From assembly GCF_918797505.1 (NCBI RefSeq), contig NC_092796.1, forward strand, positions 56,512,851 to 56,576,850: 64,000 bases of DNA, written 5' to 3'. This document shows, one piece after another, positions 1 to 11,500 of the stretch (its first letter is position 1; each line of letters starts with the position of its first letter). Origin of the DNA: Bemisia tabaci. Its lineage: Eukaryota; Arthropoda; Insecta; Hemiptera; Aleyrodidae. The notes below the pieces were generated by a model. The model saw only the letters and a program-made list of their open reading frames with translations, was not told where the DNA came from and ran no database searches. The translations under genes were made by a program, and so were the position numbers.

Positions 1-584
1 TCCATGAACGCAGTTGGATCTTGAAACACTATTTCTTCTTAGTACTCTGGTACAAGAATTTTTTCAGTAACTAAAATATCTGGATTTGTTAAAAAAAAGC
101 TTCAGCATGTGGTAGACTGTTACCGAAACAAAAATGAAAGTAACGGTTACTCTGTAAAGTAAAGACTCGTTGGAATAAATCAAATGAAAAAATTCAATGA
201 AGATGACATCGATTAATATATCCACTCCAGAAACTGCAACAGGTGAATGATGATAACAATGTTTATTATTATGAGCGATATCTCAAAAGTTCCCTTACAG
301 CCAGATTACTTATTGATGGAGCGAAGCTCTTTCATAGTCTCTTCCACTTCGCTACACTGCTCAGCAACATTAAAAGGTATGAATGCGTTATGTATTCCAT
401 TATTGTTTCAAGGCCTTCACCATTGACTATCTACCTGGAGGTTGCTTTTAAAATGGCTGCAAAATGGAGCAAAAAGACACATAGGTAAAATTTAGAGAAG
501 GGTCCCAGGAGGCCTTCCTCCAGATGAACACAAGAAAATGGCTCATCGACTTAGCCTTTTTCATATCTATACAAAATTATGGAT

Positions 585-1459
585 TTTCGCTAATCCGGGA
601 AGACGGCAACATTGCTTGAGATTTTCCCCTTGGATTTTCTCTTTTATCTGAGAATAGTCCTGGGAGTGTATACCCAATATGAGATGAATCAAATCGGATG
701 AACAAATGAAATTGACGAAACGCCTAAGCCTGTTCCGAATTTCCGCGACTCGACTCGTATGGATGATGGGGCGATTCGGCAACATTGCTCGAGATTTCCA
801 AATTGGATTTTCTCTAAATTTTCCGAGGATGGTCCTGGGAGTATGTACTCGATATAAAATGTGTCAAATCGGATGAACAAATGAAATTGTGGAAACGTTA
901 GAGCACGTTCCGAATATCCGCGACTCTACTCGTAAGAATAATGGGGAATTTCATCAACACTGCTCGAGATTTCCCCCTTGGATTTTCTCTAAATTTTTCG
1001 AGGATGTTCCAGGGAGTGTATACTCAATATACAATGTGTCAAATTGGGTGAATAAATGAAATTGTGGAATCGCCCGCGCCTGTTCCGAATTTACGCGACT
1101 CGCGAATATTGGATACTCAGAAATTTCGGCAACATTGGTCGAGACTTCTCCCTTGGATTTTCTCTAAATTTTCCGAGGATGGTCCTGGGAGTGTACACTC
1201 AATATAAGATGAATCAAATCGGATGAACAAATAAAATTGTGGAAACGTTAGGGCTTGGTCGGAATATCCGCGACTCGACTTGTATGGGTGATGGAGAATT
1301 TCATCAACATTGCTCCAGACTTCCACCTTGGATTTTCTCTAAATTTTTCGAGGATGGTCCTGGGAGTGTATACTCAATATAAGATGAATCAAATCGGACG
1401 AACAAATAAAATTGTGGAAACGTTAGAGCCTGTTCCGAATTTACGCGACTCGCGCTCCC
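585..1459. repeat. 175-bp tandem satellite-like array, about 5 units
   Basis: The core GGATGAACAAAT (or a close variant) recurs at 696, 871, 1046, 1221 and 1396, an exact 175-bp step each time. Each unit also holds a block reading TTGGATTTTCTCTAAATTTT, a block reading GGTCCTGGGAGTGTATACTC, and an end block near TTCCGAAT..CGCGACTCG. Units differ by scattered substitutions but keep their length. The first unit, from about 585, is the most diverged. The array stops abruptly at about 1459, where a C/T-rich stretch begins. The several short open frames here are translations of the repeat and are not genes. A monomer near 170-180 bp is typical of nucleosome-phased satellites; whether this belongs to a large satellite family elsewhere in the genome cannot be told from this window. 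Confidence 0.9.
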
Positions 1460-2385
1460 CCCTTCCGCCCTTCCCACATTTTGCCTCCCACCTATCCTCC
1501 TTCGCCCTCCTCGCATTCCGTATTCATTATTCACCTCTCCCCTAGCCATCATCTGATCTCGACTCGACGGATCTCTGCTCGCACTTTCCTAGCCGCTATT
1601 TGGCTCAAAAAAGCTCATTTCAATGATCATATTAATAAAGGAATCCAAACAGGTATATTAATGGTAAAAAGTGATCTCGGAACGAATTCCGCTGTTTCAT
1701 GATGGTTCCGGATCTTTTCCGGATCTTTTAGAATACTGTCTGTTCCGAAAACAAAGACATTGCGAAAACATCGGACATCAACAATACATAACCTCAAAAC
1801 CGGTCGATCCAAAGCGAAGCGCGTGCACGTGTTGACTTCAATTATTTCCTAGTCTTATTGCTTTACTCCACCAGAAAGTTTCATTTTATCTGTAAAGGAA
1901 GAGTTTTTGAATGTTGCAAATATTGTGTCATTCATTTTTACTTGACTGACCATCAAGTCCTCACATTATAAGCACATTTTTAATCGTTTATTTGACACAT
2001 TAGGAACTTACCGAGCACCCTCTCCTTGCGTGATTCTGCAGGTCATTCATTACTTCGTAAGTATTTTAAAGTTAATTAAATATTCAATTTTCCATTGAAT
2101 GAAACTCTTAATGGATCTTCAAAGATTGCAAATGTAGCCAGCACCTTACTTACTTCTTAAGTATCAGTTCCTTCTCAGAGTGACTTACCTTCTGTTCTCA
2201 TGATGCATTAGATGCGTTGTTGTAAGTATCAGCAAGATGTAATGTTGAAAGTCGCATGATGTTGGAACAAAAGTGACCAAAATATCAATGTTCAGTTGGC
2301 ATCTTGGGCCAGCGCACTGTTAATGGTGCTGAAACAATTACTCATTGAGATGAGCGGGCAGCTATGTGAGAACACTAAGAACAAC
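1460..2385. other. Non-coding stretch upstream of NHP2, no gene seen
   Basis: This stretch lies between the satellite array and the split MITE. It starts with a C/T-rich segment at 1460-1550, then continues as AT-rich sequence with no conserved open frame, no clear inverted repeat and no recognisable RNA gene. The short open frames at 1481-1702 and 1627-1812 match no family I recognise. Confidence 0.5.
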
Positions 2386-2544
2386 TCGACGGTTTAAGTT
2401 GGCAATCACTTAACTCGGTTTGCGACGTCGTAGACTTCCTGTCATACATTAATTTTTGACAGAAAACGACTCAATGGCAACTCCTTAAAACTGCCGTGAT
2501 TTTTCTACTCTGTGCGAAGAAATTTCTGCAAAAACTTTGAGGAA
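2386..2544. mobile_element. MITE family A, left half of a split copy
   Basis: It begins with the family A terminal sequence TCGACGG..AAGTTGGCAATCAC and runs through the shared internal block, including GACTTCCTGTCATAC and the GCAAAAACTTTGAGGAA region. It then stops at a run of T. The missing end of the same element is found at 3110-3207. It matches the intact copies at 10887-11144 and 41907-42167. Confidence 0.8.
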
Positions 2545-3109
2545 TTTTTTTTTTTGTAGAGAACTGTAGAGAGGCAATCCACTATTAAGTGTTCAGCACA
2601 ATGTTGAGAGAGAGGTTAGTTTATCACGGGGTTGGGGTGTAGACCCAATGGCTACATCCCCGAGCACAGTTAGATTTTAGGATATATCACTGTCCTGTAC
2701 TAAGGCTCTCGATTTTAATTTTGATGGTTAGCGAATATTTCGTTGCTTTTTACAAAGCATAAAGCAACAACGCGAGATGGTTTCATTTCATTGATAAGTG
2801 GCTTCGTTCGTGGGGGAGTTGGGTACGTTGACTGCTGAGTGACGTTGAATGGTATTGGCAGTCGCTGAACTGCTGATAACTGTTATCACCTTGTTTAGAT
2901 ACAAGGCTTATGCTGATATTAGGATTATGATTATTGGAGAGCAGAATTTGTTTACATATCATCTTCGTGGTTGTGGTATATGTCGAGGATGTATGTCCTT
3001 TCAGTCTTCTAGGAGTGAGTGAATTATCCAGCAGGGAGAGGGCAAGGGGATTAGAGTGGTTGTGTAGTCGGCTTATATAGCGATGCGTTATCCTAGGTAT
3101 GACGGCATC
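2545..3109 (-). mobile_element. Poly(A)-tailed retroposon-like insertion inside a family A MITE
   Basis: This 565-bp segment sits exactly between the two halves of a family A MITE, so it is an insertion. On the minus strand it ends in a run of about 11 A (2545-2555), preceded by CTCTACAGTTCTCTAC, as expected of target-primed retrotransposition. It holds a 129-codon open frame (2783-3172, minus), but that frame runs on into the MITE half and matches nothing I know. I could not find a clear target-site duplication. It could be the truncated 3' end of a LINE, a SINE-like element or a retroposed transcript. Confidence 0.6.
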
Positions 3110-3207
3110 TGATGTCAATTTGTTCTCCTTATAAGAAAATAACGTTGAGGCGGAGATTTTCAGCCACCGCAAACAAGTTATGCCATTGCCGACTTACACC
3201 GTCAAAT
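3110..3207. mobile_element. MITE family A, right half of a split copy
   Basis: It resumes the family A sequence at TGATGTCAATTTGTTCTCC, continues through GGCGGAGATTTTCAG and ends in the inverted terminal sequence GCCGACTTACACCGTC. Joined in register with 2386-2544 it covers the same span as the intact copies. Confidence 0.8.
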
Positions 3208-3513
3208 TCTAGTGTGCCATTCCAAATTTTGGATGATATTTGAACAGTCTATCTGCTTCAAACAGCATAAGTAACCAGAATAGACCTATCAAATATCTGT
3301 CAATTTTTTTCCCGGTGAACTGAGACCTTAGGTTGTTCTCCCCGCTGGGAGGCTCTGGCAGTCCTGATTGAGGGTTATTCAGGCCAAACTTGCACCTAAC
3401 ATCCCATTAGGTCCAAATATCTCTGTTTATCACCTGAAAATTAGATTTTAATAATAATTCTAAGTTGTCCTCTCAGTGTTTCTCCTTCAGTGCACCTCAT
3501 CCGCAGCATAACC

Positions 3514-6425
3514 ATGGGTGTTGAGAAGGTGGAAGATACCCAAGACACAGAAACCTCCTATGAAGAAGCATGTAAATTTGTCAACGCAATTGCCCAACCT
3601 CTCGCCTCAAAGAAAGTAGCAAAGAAAATTTATAAACTAATTAAAAAAGGTTTGTAAGAGTGTATTCATATCAGTATTCAACTAGACATTTAACTCAGCT
3701 CATTACTTAGTTTTACGATCACCTAACAAAAAAATTTAATTCAATTTGGAATATTTTTGTGTCACAAGTAACATGATACCATTGAGTACATTCAAATATA
3801 CAAAGTGGAGTTTCAAGAAACTTTCCTAGTTCAGCCTTTACCTTGTAAAGGACAATGGAGGTATGGAGGCCTTTCAAAACCCAGCTCAATCATCATCATT
3901 GAATGAATAAAATAAAAGGTAACACATACGCATGGGTAAAGTTTGAAAAAACACTCAAAAGCTCCAAGCTTCATCCTCTGGAATTAGATTGTTTAAAATT
4001 TCCCTTGATTTATTTTATGACTGCAACAGAGGATTAAAAGAGTAAAGCAGACAGTAGACAGTAATTTTTGTGCTCTTGGACCAAAAAGTTGGCTTATTTC
4101 TGTGTTTGGCATATTCTTAAATCAACCACAAATGTATCCCTCATACTGCAAACTCCTTTTGGAAATAAGAAATCATTTTGGCATTCTTAGCGATGGCTGA
4201 AATGCAATAGAAATTTTGATCAAGGTGAACCAGCCACTGTGTCACCAAGTAAGAATTATATTTGAAAATTAAAGGCTACTTACAGTGAGAGGTGATCAGA
4301 ATTTTAGTAAAAACAGAGCATTCTTCATTTAGGATTTTAATCCCACCATTTTCAGCATGCCCAAACAACTTGTGTTTTTTAATGTGGTATTGGTTGTAAG
4401 TTACTAATGTCAGACTTTATCTTTTTCTATCCGGATTTTTTAGCCTCAAAACAGAAGCTTGCGTTTGCTGGTCTAAAAGAGGTCCAAAAGAGGCTTAGGA
4501 AAGATGAAAAAGGGTAAGCGTTTCATTTCGTTGTCAGTAATAGTTTAGTATAATGTTCAGAGGAAAAGGAGCCGGTCTGCATACTTTGACGGTTTTTACA
4601 ATTCAATAATTTCACCCTTCAAGCGGCAAGTCAAGTCATGGTATGTCTGGTCAAATCAGAGTTTGTCAAATGCTCCCCTGATATATTTACTAGTCACATC
4701 ATTTTTTGACTCGACAAAAGCATAATTGCTAGGGCTGTGCGAATATTCGCAATTCCTACTATTCGCGCCGCGAATATTCGCCGAATATTCGCTTCGTCTG
4801 CCTCGCGCATTATTCGCAAATTGCGAATAATCGTGCCGTCGCGTATAGTGAATTTTTGAACTGACATTTTCACATATTCGCGCTGTCACGAGGAACGAAT
4901 TTTCAAATATTTGCGCCATCAAAAATAACGAATTTCCGAGTGGCAATCGTGAAATGTATTGAGGACCTGCGCAAGGCTTCCGCTTCCATCCGAGACATCG
5001 TGAACGGCGTATTTCCTTTGATCTTAACCGACTTTGCCGAATTTACGAACAGCGAGCGCAATTGCGCCTGGCCCGCATATCTTGGTTGCTCCAAGAGTAC
5101 CTATTGTAACATTTGCGAATTTTCACACGTAAAAAAGTCATTTCAAATTATTCGTTTTACTATTTGTAGCTGTGAATAATTGAATTAAATTCTTCGCTAT
5201 TCGCATCGCTATTTGCGAATAGTTGCCGAAATTATTCGCATTTCGCTTCGTTCGGAAAATTCACTATTCGCACAGCCCTAATAATTGCTAAAAAATTAAA
5301 TAAAAAGCTATTGATAAGCTCAGATATTTGACTGCACCCATTGAAAATTGTCGAATTTGAATTAGGTACATCATATGGGTTGCTCAAGTTGAAGATAGTG
5401 TATCTCCTTTGCAACTCTTCAAAATCTTTGATTATGTTTTATTTTTTTAAAAGAAAAATTCCTCTTAAAGAGGGAAATCCTCTTAAAATCTGTGAATATT
5501 ATCAAATTAATGAAAAAATTTCAAGAAAAACAAACAATTATATCTATACTATAAGCTCCGAGACCTCCTAATTTTGCGAATTTCCTATAAGGATTTAAAT
5601 ATGAGCAGAGACTTGCAACATCGTAATTAGGGATATGCAGTTTTTGAAACCATCAATATATTAGTGGTTCAAGTACGAAACACCTTTCAAAATAGTTTCA
5701 TTTCCACTCCTCTTTACCAGCAGAAAAACAAGCTACCTTCATAGCTTGAAAAGTATAAAGTATATTCTCCTAACAGTGAAAAAACATCAAGAAATTAAGT
5801 TGACTAGTTTTCCAAAAAATAAGAAATAAAGTATGACAGGAAGTCTGCAACGTCACAAATGGAGATATGTGGTTTCACTTGAATTACACTTGAATGACCA
5901 TTAAATCCTCTCACATTTTATATATAAATGAATTAATCAACTTCGTTTCTGTCATCGAGTACAATAGCATAGCTATCATCCTTGCCATCCCTGTCAGGCA
6001 GATGTGAATCGAAAGGACACAAACATTGAAGAAGGGAAGGTTTTTTTGTGATAGCAGGGTACAAAATCAGAAAAGACGGGAGACAGCACAGGAGCTTCAA
6101 CATTCTTAAGACGTACCTCTGATATGTTTCTGTATTGCGCATCTCAAAGTCTCTAATTCTTTTTATATTTTGCTTTTTTCTTTGATGTAGAGTTGTCATT
6201 TTGGCTGGTGACATAACACCCGTTGATATCATAAGCCATATACCAGGAGTCTGTGAACTGAAAAGTATTCCTTACTGCTACACGCCGTCACGGAAAGACT
6301 TGGGGACTGCAATGGGTGTCTTCAGGTGGACTGCAATGGTTTTAGTCAAGCCTCATCCTGATTATCAAGAACTTTACGATGAAATCTATGAAATTTTTAA
6401 AAATTTGAATCTTCAACTCATCTGA
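3514..6425 (+). CDS. NHP2: H/ACA ribonucleoprotein complex subunit 2 (NHP2), 3 exons
   Basis: Coding exons are 3514-3649, 4444-4513 and 6191-6425; the phases join cleanly and give 146 residues (human NHP2 has 153). NHP2 is an L7Ae/Gadd45-family RNA-binding protein of the H/ACA snoRNP, which guides rRNA pseudouridylation in the nucleolus and is also part of telomerase RNP in vertebrates. Visible family marks are [20 protein letters not shown] (residues about 25-44), [33 protein letters not shown] and the terminal [13 protein letters not shown]. Donors are GTTTGT and GTAAGC; acceptors are TTTTAG and GATGTAG. The start is the first ATG after a likely acceptor at 3489-3490 (TCTCCTTCAG), which suggests an upstream 5' UTR exon. 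Intron 2 carries a hAT-type MITE. WBP2 follows 2.1 kb downstream on the same strand. Confidence 0.95.
4730..5280. mobile_element. hAT-type MITE, 551 bp, 8-bp target duplication
   Basis: Its ends are the inverted repeats TAGGGCTGTGCGAATA and TATTCGCACAGCCCTA. They are flanked by a perfect direct 8-bp duplication, ATAATTGC, at 4722-4729 and 5281-5288. The inside is rich in ATTCG and GAATA motifs in both orientations and holds no transposase. The 8-bp duplication and the YAGGG-type termini are hallmarks of the hAT superfamily. It lies in intron 2 of NHP2. Confidence 0.92.
5680..5880. mobile_element. Degraded MITE family B copy
   Basis: It shares an internal order of blocks with the family B copies: TTCATAGCTTGAAA, a stretch ending in CTAACAGTG, AGTTTTCCAAAAAA, and then AGTATGACAGGAAGTCTGCA, ACGTCACAAATGGAGATATG. 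The outer terminal repeats are poorly preserved, so the limits are approximate. It lies in intron 2 of NHP2. Confidence 0.55.
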
Positions 6426-8511
6426 AATGATCAATTTTTCAAATCATCAGCTCTCAGGTTTACTTTAAAATTCATCTCTGGCATAGTCTTTCTTGTCAGT
6501 TCAAAACAAAACGAAGATAGTGTCTAAAAGAAGTGAAGTAGAATTTTGGCATTTATCCATTTTTTCCCTAGATTATAAGACTAATCAGAATGGGTTCAAA
6601 TTCATCCTCACACTAGTCCAGTAGAGCCTTCTAGGAGGGCACTCAATGGCTAATTCGGCCCCCCTCCCCCACCTCTGCATAAAATTCACAAAAATTGACC
6701 AAATTTTATGATTTTATCCAAACTGTTGCATGATTGTTTCTGTATAAAATTATACTAATCAATCAGTTTCAAAAGGAGTTATATCCATTCTTGTGTCGCT
6801 AAGATTAAGAATTTGTTTGTGCCTGTTCAAGCAAATTATTTGCTAACAAAAATTTTTTGGTTCTAAAATGTTTCAAATGAATAGTAACATTTTTTGAATC
6901 TACACCTCTGCCTTCGATCCAAGAAAGTAAATCTAGTGGCCTGCATAGCCTAGTAGTAAGAAGTGAAAGGATGGACACATCCCCTTAGATGACTCATATC
7001 AAGTCATCAGCAAAGAAGTTGTGAGGCTTTTTCAATGTTTATCATGGTTAAGAAAATTCGATAAAAAAAAATATCTGCCATTCGACTCTCGTAATTTTCC
7101 TCATATCCGTCAAAACATCTCAAATTAATTTATATAATGTGTGTATTATTCTCTCAATACATAGAATCCTAAAGAGAGAATGAAAGAGTTAGTGCCCAAA
7201 CTTTTTATTGCACCTGATTTTCTCACCTAATTTCTCAATATGAAGTTAGTTAACAGCAATTGTTTCGGTGTTAATTCATCTCATCATGTTGACTCAAAAC
7301 TGAAGTTCTTTATACTAAGTAAGTGACTTTTTTTCCCCTTATTAAAAAAGTGTTTCTATTTTTATAGTAAAGTTTAACACAGTATGCCACCGGCTTTTAG
7401 TAAAAGTAAAATTTTAATTTACTCAGAAATCAGAATCAATGAACGTACCTCTCAATTTTACCTAGTTTTTCTTTGTATGTACCATTAGGTATGTAAAAAT
7501 GTAATACTTGCTTTTGATTTGGATGGATTCTACTTTATATGTATCTGTCTTATCCTGCTGTAAATATATAAATGTCTACAATTTTTTATAAAGCAAAATG
7601 TGGCAAGACTTATCAGAATTTGTTTATTTTCTAATCCCAATATCCCAATTTGAAATGATACTAACCTGTAAAAAAAATTTAAATCAAAGCTGCAAGGCTA
7701 AAATCAAAACTAACGCAATGTTTAATTTTTTTTTCAGTTCTAACCACTGACTTTTTTATGCAGATAGGGTGGCAGATACGCCATAAAAATGGTGGTCATT
7801 CATCGACAGCCAACAACAAACCGTGGTCTACTTAAGTTTTTTTATTATATAATGTATGACTGTTTTAGGGAAAAGGGCTCTTTCATAGGGATTCAGATTT
7901 GTAAGGGGAGTGACTATTGTCATGTTAGATAAACGAATAGGAACCCAGGAGTTTCCCAGAGAAACTGTGGTATCCCTGAAAATGAGCTCCGAGCAATTTA
8001 ATTCATTTTTGTTCTCTAAAAGGGCATGAGGTTCATGATATTTTTAAAACCCCTGCAATGGCTTCAATGTATACCATGAAACGAATAGGAATAGTGAAAT
8101 CATAATTTTGAAAAAAAAAAAGAAAAAAAAAATTCTTGACCAAATGCCTACACACGCTGCTCCTGAAAAATCATGGAAACTTCATGTAATAAAAATGAAT
8201 ACTGTGGTTTTCCATGTGAGGAACCAATGAGGTACCCCTCCCTACCGCTATCTGGCTGTTGCCACATGATTCATTTTTCCTGCTTTTTCATCCGTAAAGA
8301 ACTCGTGAAGCAATGGAGGACGCATGTTACGTCAGAGACATCTGACAGCTCTGTTTACATTACAACCTAACCTCACTATCTGTTATCATCTAGAAAAGTC
8401 TCCAAGTCGACTCGTCATATTGTGCAACTATCAAGCTCTCCAGATTATTTTTCTAAGTAGCTAAATATTTTAGCGTTTTTTCTATTTGATTTCAAAGTTT
8501 AGCTCTGAAAC
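6426..8511. other. NHP2 3' UTR/intergenic and WBP2 5' region
   Basis: No gene is visible between the NHP2 stop and the WBP2 start. The first part should hold the NHP2 3' UTR, but I see no unambiguous AATAAA close to the stop. A mixed A-rich run lies at 8108-8133. The 150 bp before the WBP2 ATG should contain its promoter and 5' UTR. The 65-codon frame at 8173-8370 has no recognisable similarity. Confidence 0.5.
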
Positions 8512-11500
8512 ATGTCCATCAATACGGCCCATGCAAACGGAGGTGTTCTAATCCATGCTGGAGAAGTGTAAGTATTGAAACTCTATGACAAGCAAGCTCG
8601 CACATTCAGTTTTATGAATGCATTTTCTATTTATATTCTCTTCAAACTCATCGGTTTTTGAACCATTCGCGTACAATTTGAGCAAACATACTCTCTGCAA
8701 AATTCCTCAAGCCTGAAGCATTCTCCTCTTTGTTTCCTCGACTCCCTATCCATCCTAGGGCCTTGTAGAGAAACTACTTGAAGGTACGTAAATGCAGGCT
8801 TTGCAGCATTCGTTGCACTTTTGCATTTAAATTCAAGTTTAACTTTCTATCTCTTCAGTAAAACGATTCGAATGTCAAATTAGCAATTAGAAAGCGGTAA
8901 TAAATCTATTTCTTAATTACTTGCTCCGTCCTGAAATCATTAGATCCACCCATTTTCACAAACAGTCCTTTTCTGTATACCAGTGGCAGTTTTGAAACTT
9001 CAGCATCATCTTCAAGCTCAATATCCCAGGTATTTCTTTTCATGTTACTTTTCATCCCTCTCAAACCTTAGGTTTGTTAATTTGGATGGTGTGAAGTGAA
9101 CATTTCAATTTTAATCTTGTAAGCCAATAACAGAATAGAATCACCAGCATGTATCAGTCGTCAAACCCGACGATAGAACTGGGGAAGGGAAAAAATCAGG
9201 GTGCTCCGTGTGAGAGATCCGTACGCTCTCCGTGCTGCTATTGGCCAAGCGTCATTCTGTGATGTCACGCGTACGGACTAAACAAGATAGGGAAGCGTTT
9301 TCCCATAAGGTTTTGGTCCGTGTTGGTATAGGGAATGTCTGCGCGGCACGGATAAATCCGTACGCTTGGAATCACTGGAAAAAATAGACAAATGTCACAT
9401 CCAAAAATTGCACCATTCAACAGATATTTACATGCTAACCAATGGGTGATCTGATGATTGGTGCATTAGACTGATGTGACTTTTGTCTATTCTCCTCTTT
9501 CCCCGAACTAAGATCCTTCATTTAGCTCAGCACATTTTTTTAATTTCACTCTAACAATCCAAAAGTTCACTTAAAAGTGCTCGGAAACTCTGAAAATAAA
9601 CTATTAGCCTGTTGATTGAGCTTTGTTGCTCGGTATCACACTATGGTGATTCATCGCCAGGCTCTTGGAAAGATCGAACTGGTGTGTGATGTATCGCATC
9701 AATGAAGTGAAGGATCTCGGTAGTTTTTTACTTTCTAGCCCAAAAAAGGATGTAAACCCCTGCGCTTGAGTGTAGGTAATCATTCTCAAAAAAAAAAAAA
9801 AAAAAAATACAGAATTTGTATTTGAAAAAAAACAACACATTTGATACATTAATTGACCTCGGTATCAAATGCAATGTTTTTTTAGCCAAATCCTGTTTTG
9901 ATTTCCCCGAATTTTGCAATGTTCTCAGTGGAGGATTATTCTGTATACTCGTCCTGTGGGGTCTTTGCATTAATTACTTATATGTATCAATTTTGCTTTA
10001 ATTTTTTGTTTTATAGAATTCTATTGTTCTCCGATAATGTGCATCTCGAATTTCATGGCCAAGATCAGAACCCACTCTTCAGAGGAAGTAAAGTTGGCCG
10101 CTTATACCTCACAACTCATCGGATGGTCTTTACAAACAAGGACAGCCATGATGGCATGCTGTCATTTAGTTTCCCCTTTGTAACCATCAGTGATGTAAGT
10201 TTATATTATATCAATTGAAGGGAGTTGAGCAGATTTGAGTTAATGATTTATCAAAACGGGTCTAGTAATTCTGTTTTATTATGTATTAGAAGCGCTTCAT
10301 CCAAAAAAGAATATTTCATTTCAAAAGTTAATTTTAAAGGTGGAATAGTTTGCTTTGAGTCATTTCCAATTTACAGAAGGGAACCGAATACATTTGAATT
10401 CAATTCAGCTGTGCTCTGTTGAATTTTAGCAGGTTTGCTAATGTGTCCTTGCCGAAAACTCAACAATGCAGGGGCAACTATGGAAAGTCTCGTGGCAACC
10501 AAATTTCCATGGAATTTAAAATCGAATTCACCATAAAGAACAAGTCCACTTGATTTCTCTCCATGAATTCGTCTACCCTCTTGGTACGATCTGCCTCAGA
10601 TAGAGTGGTACTTGGTTCTTTTCTCTGATTTGATTTTGCCCATTTTGGAAACAGCAATGCAGAACCAGTGACAGAAAACAGGAATGATTAAATAGATAAA
10701 GAATTTATCTCAATTTTTTTAGTGCAAGGTATTAGAGAAAATTCAAACATCAGTGGTTCTAAGGGATCTCTGGCAGCAAGTGTGTATTATCTATCACCTT
10801 GATTCTTTCTAAATCAGCTCAATGTGATTTGGTTCCTTTCTGCCAAACAATGTCCAGCCATTAATGTTACGTTACGCCATGTTACGTATCGACAGTGTAA
10901 GTTGGCAATCACGTAACTCGGTTTGCGATGTCGCAGACCTTCTGTCATACTTTATTTTTGAACAGAAAACTACTCAACGGCAATTCTGTAAGACTGCTGT
11001 GATTTTTCTTGTCTGTGTGAAGAAATCTCTGCATAAACTTCAAGGAATGATGTCAATTTGTTCTCCTTTAAAAAAAAACATCTAGGCGAAGATTTTTAGA
11101 CACCACAAACGAGATATGTGATTCCGGACCTACGCTGTTGGTATACCTCTTCGAGAAATTTCTTCGAAGTAATTATCTGCCTTGTATATTTTCAAAATTC
11201 AAATGAAAGAAATGCCAATAACATCCTTAAACTTAATGCAAGAGCTCAGTGCCTATTTTTCCAAATTCAAATTTAAGAATGGATGCAAAATTGCAATTTC
11301 TCTTCAAAAATCCATTTCCAAACACTAATCTAAGTGCGAAGCGAATAAAATAGAGGATTGAACAATTCTTTAAGAGGTTTGCAGACTTGTGTCAAGGGAG
11401 CTAAAAATTTCAACTTTCAGAGTTAGGTATTCTATGAACAGTCTGAATTTTATTTTCATATATATATCTCCCAATTTTATTTTATATTTTGTAGGTAGAA

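Noticed and set aside
2783..3172. 129-codon minus-strand frame
   Set aside because: It crosses the junction between the retroposon and the MITE half, so it cannot be an old gene as a whole; no similarity recognised.
4656..5179. Open frames on both strands at the NHP2 intron 2 element
   Set aside because: They arise from the ATTCG-rich interior of a non-coding hAT-type MITE.
9600..9808. Possible tRNA-derived SINE ending in a run of about 19 A
   Set aside because: GATCGAACTGG faintly resembles a B box, but I could not find a matching A box, target duplication or second copy.
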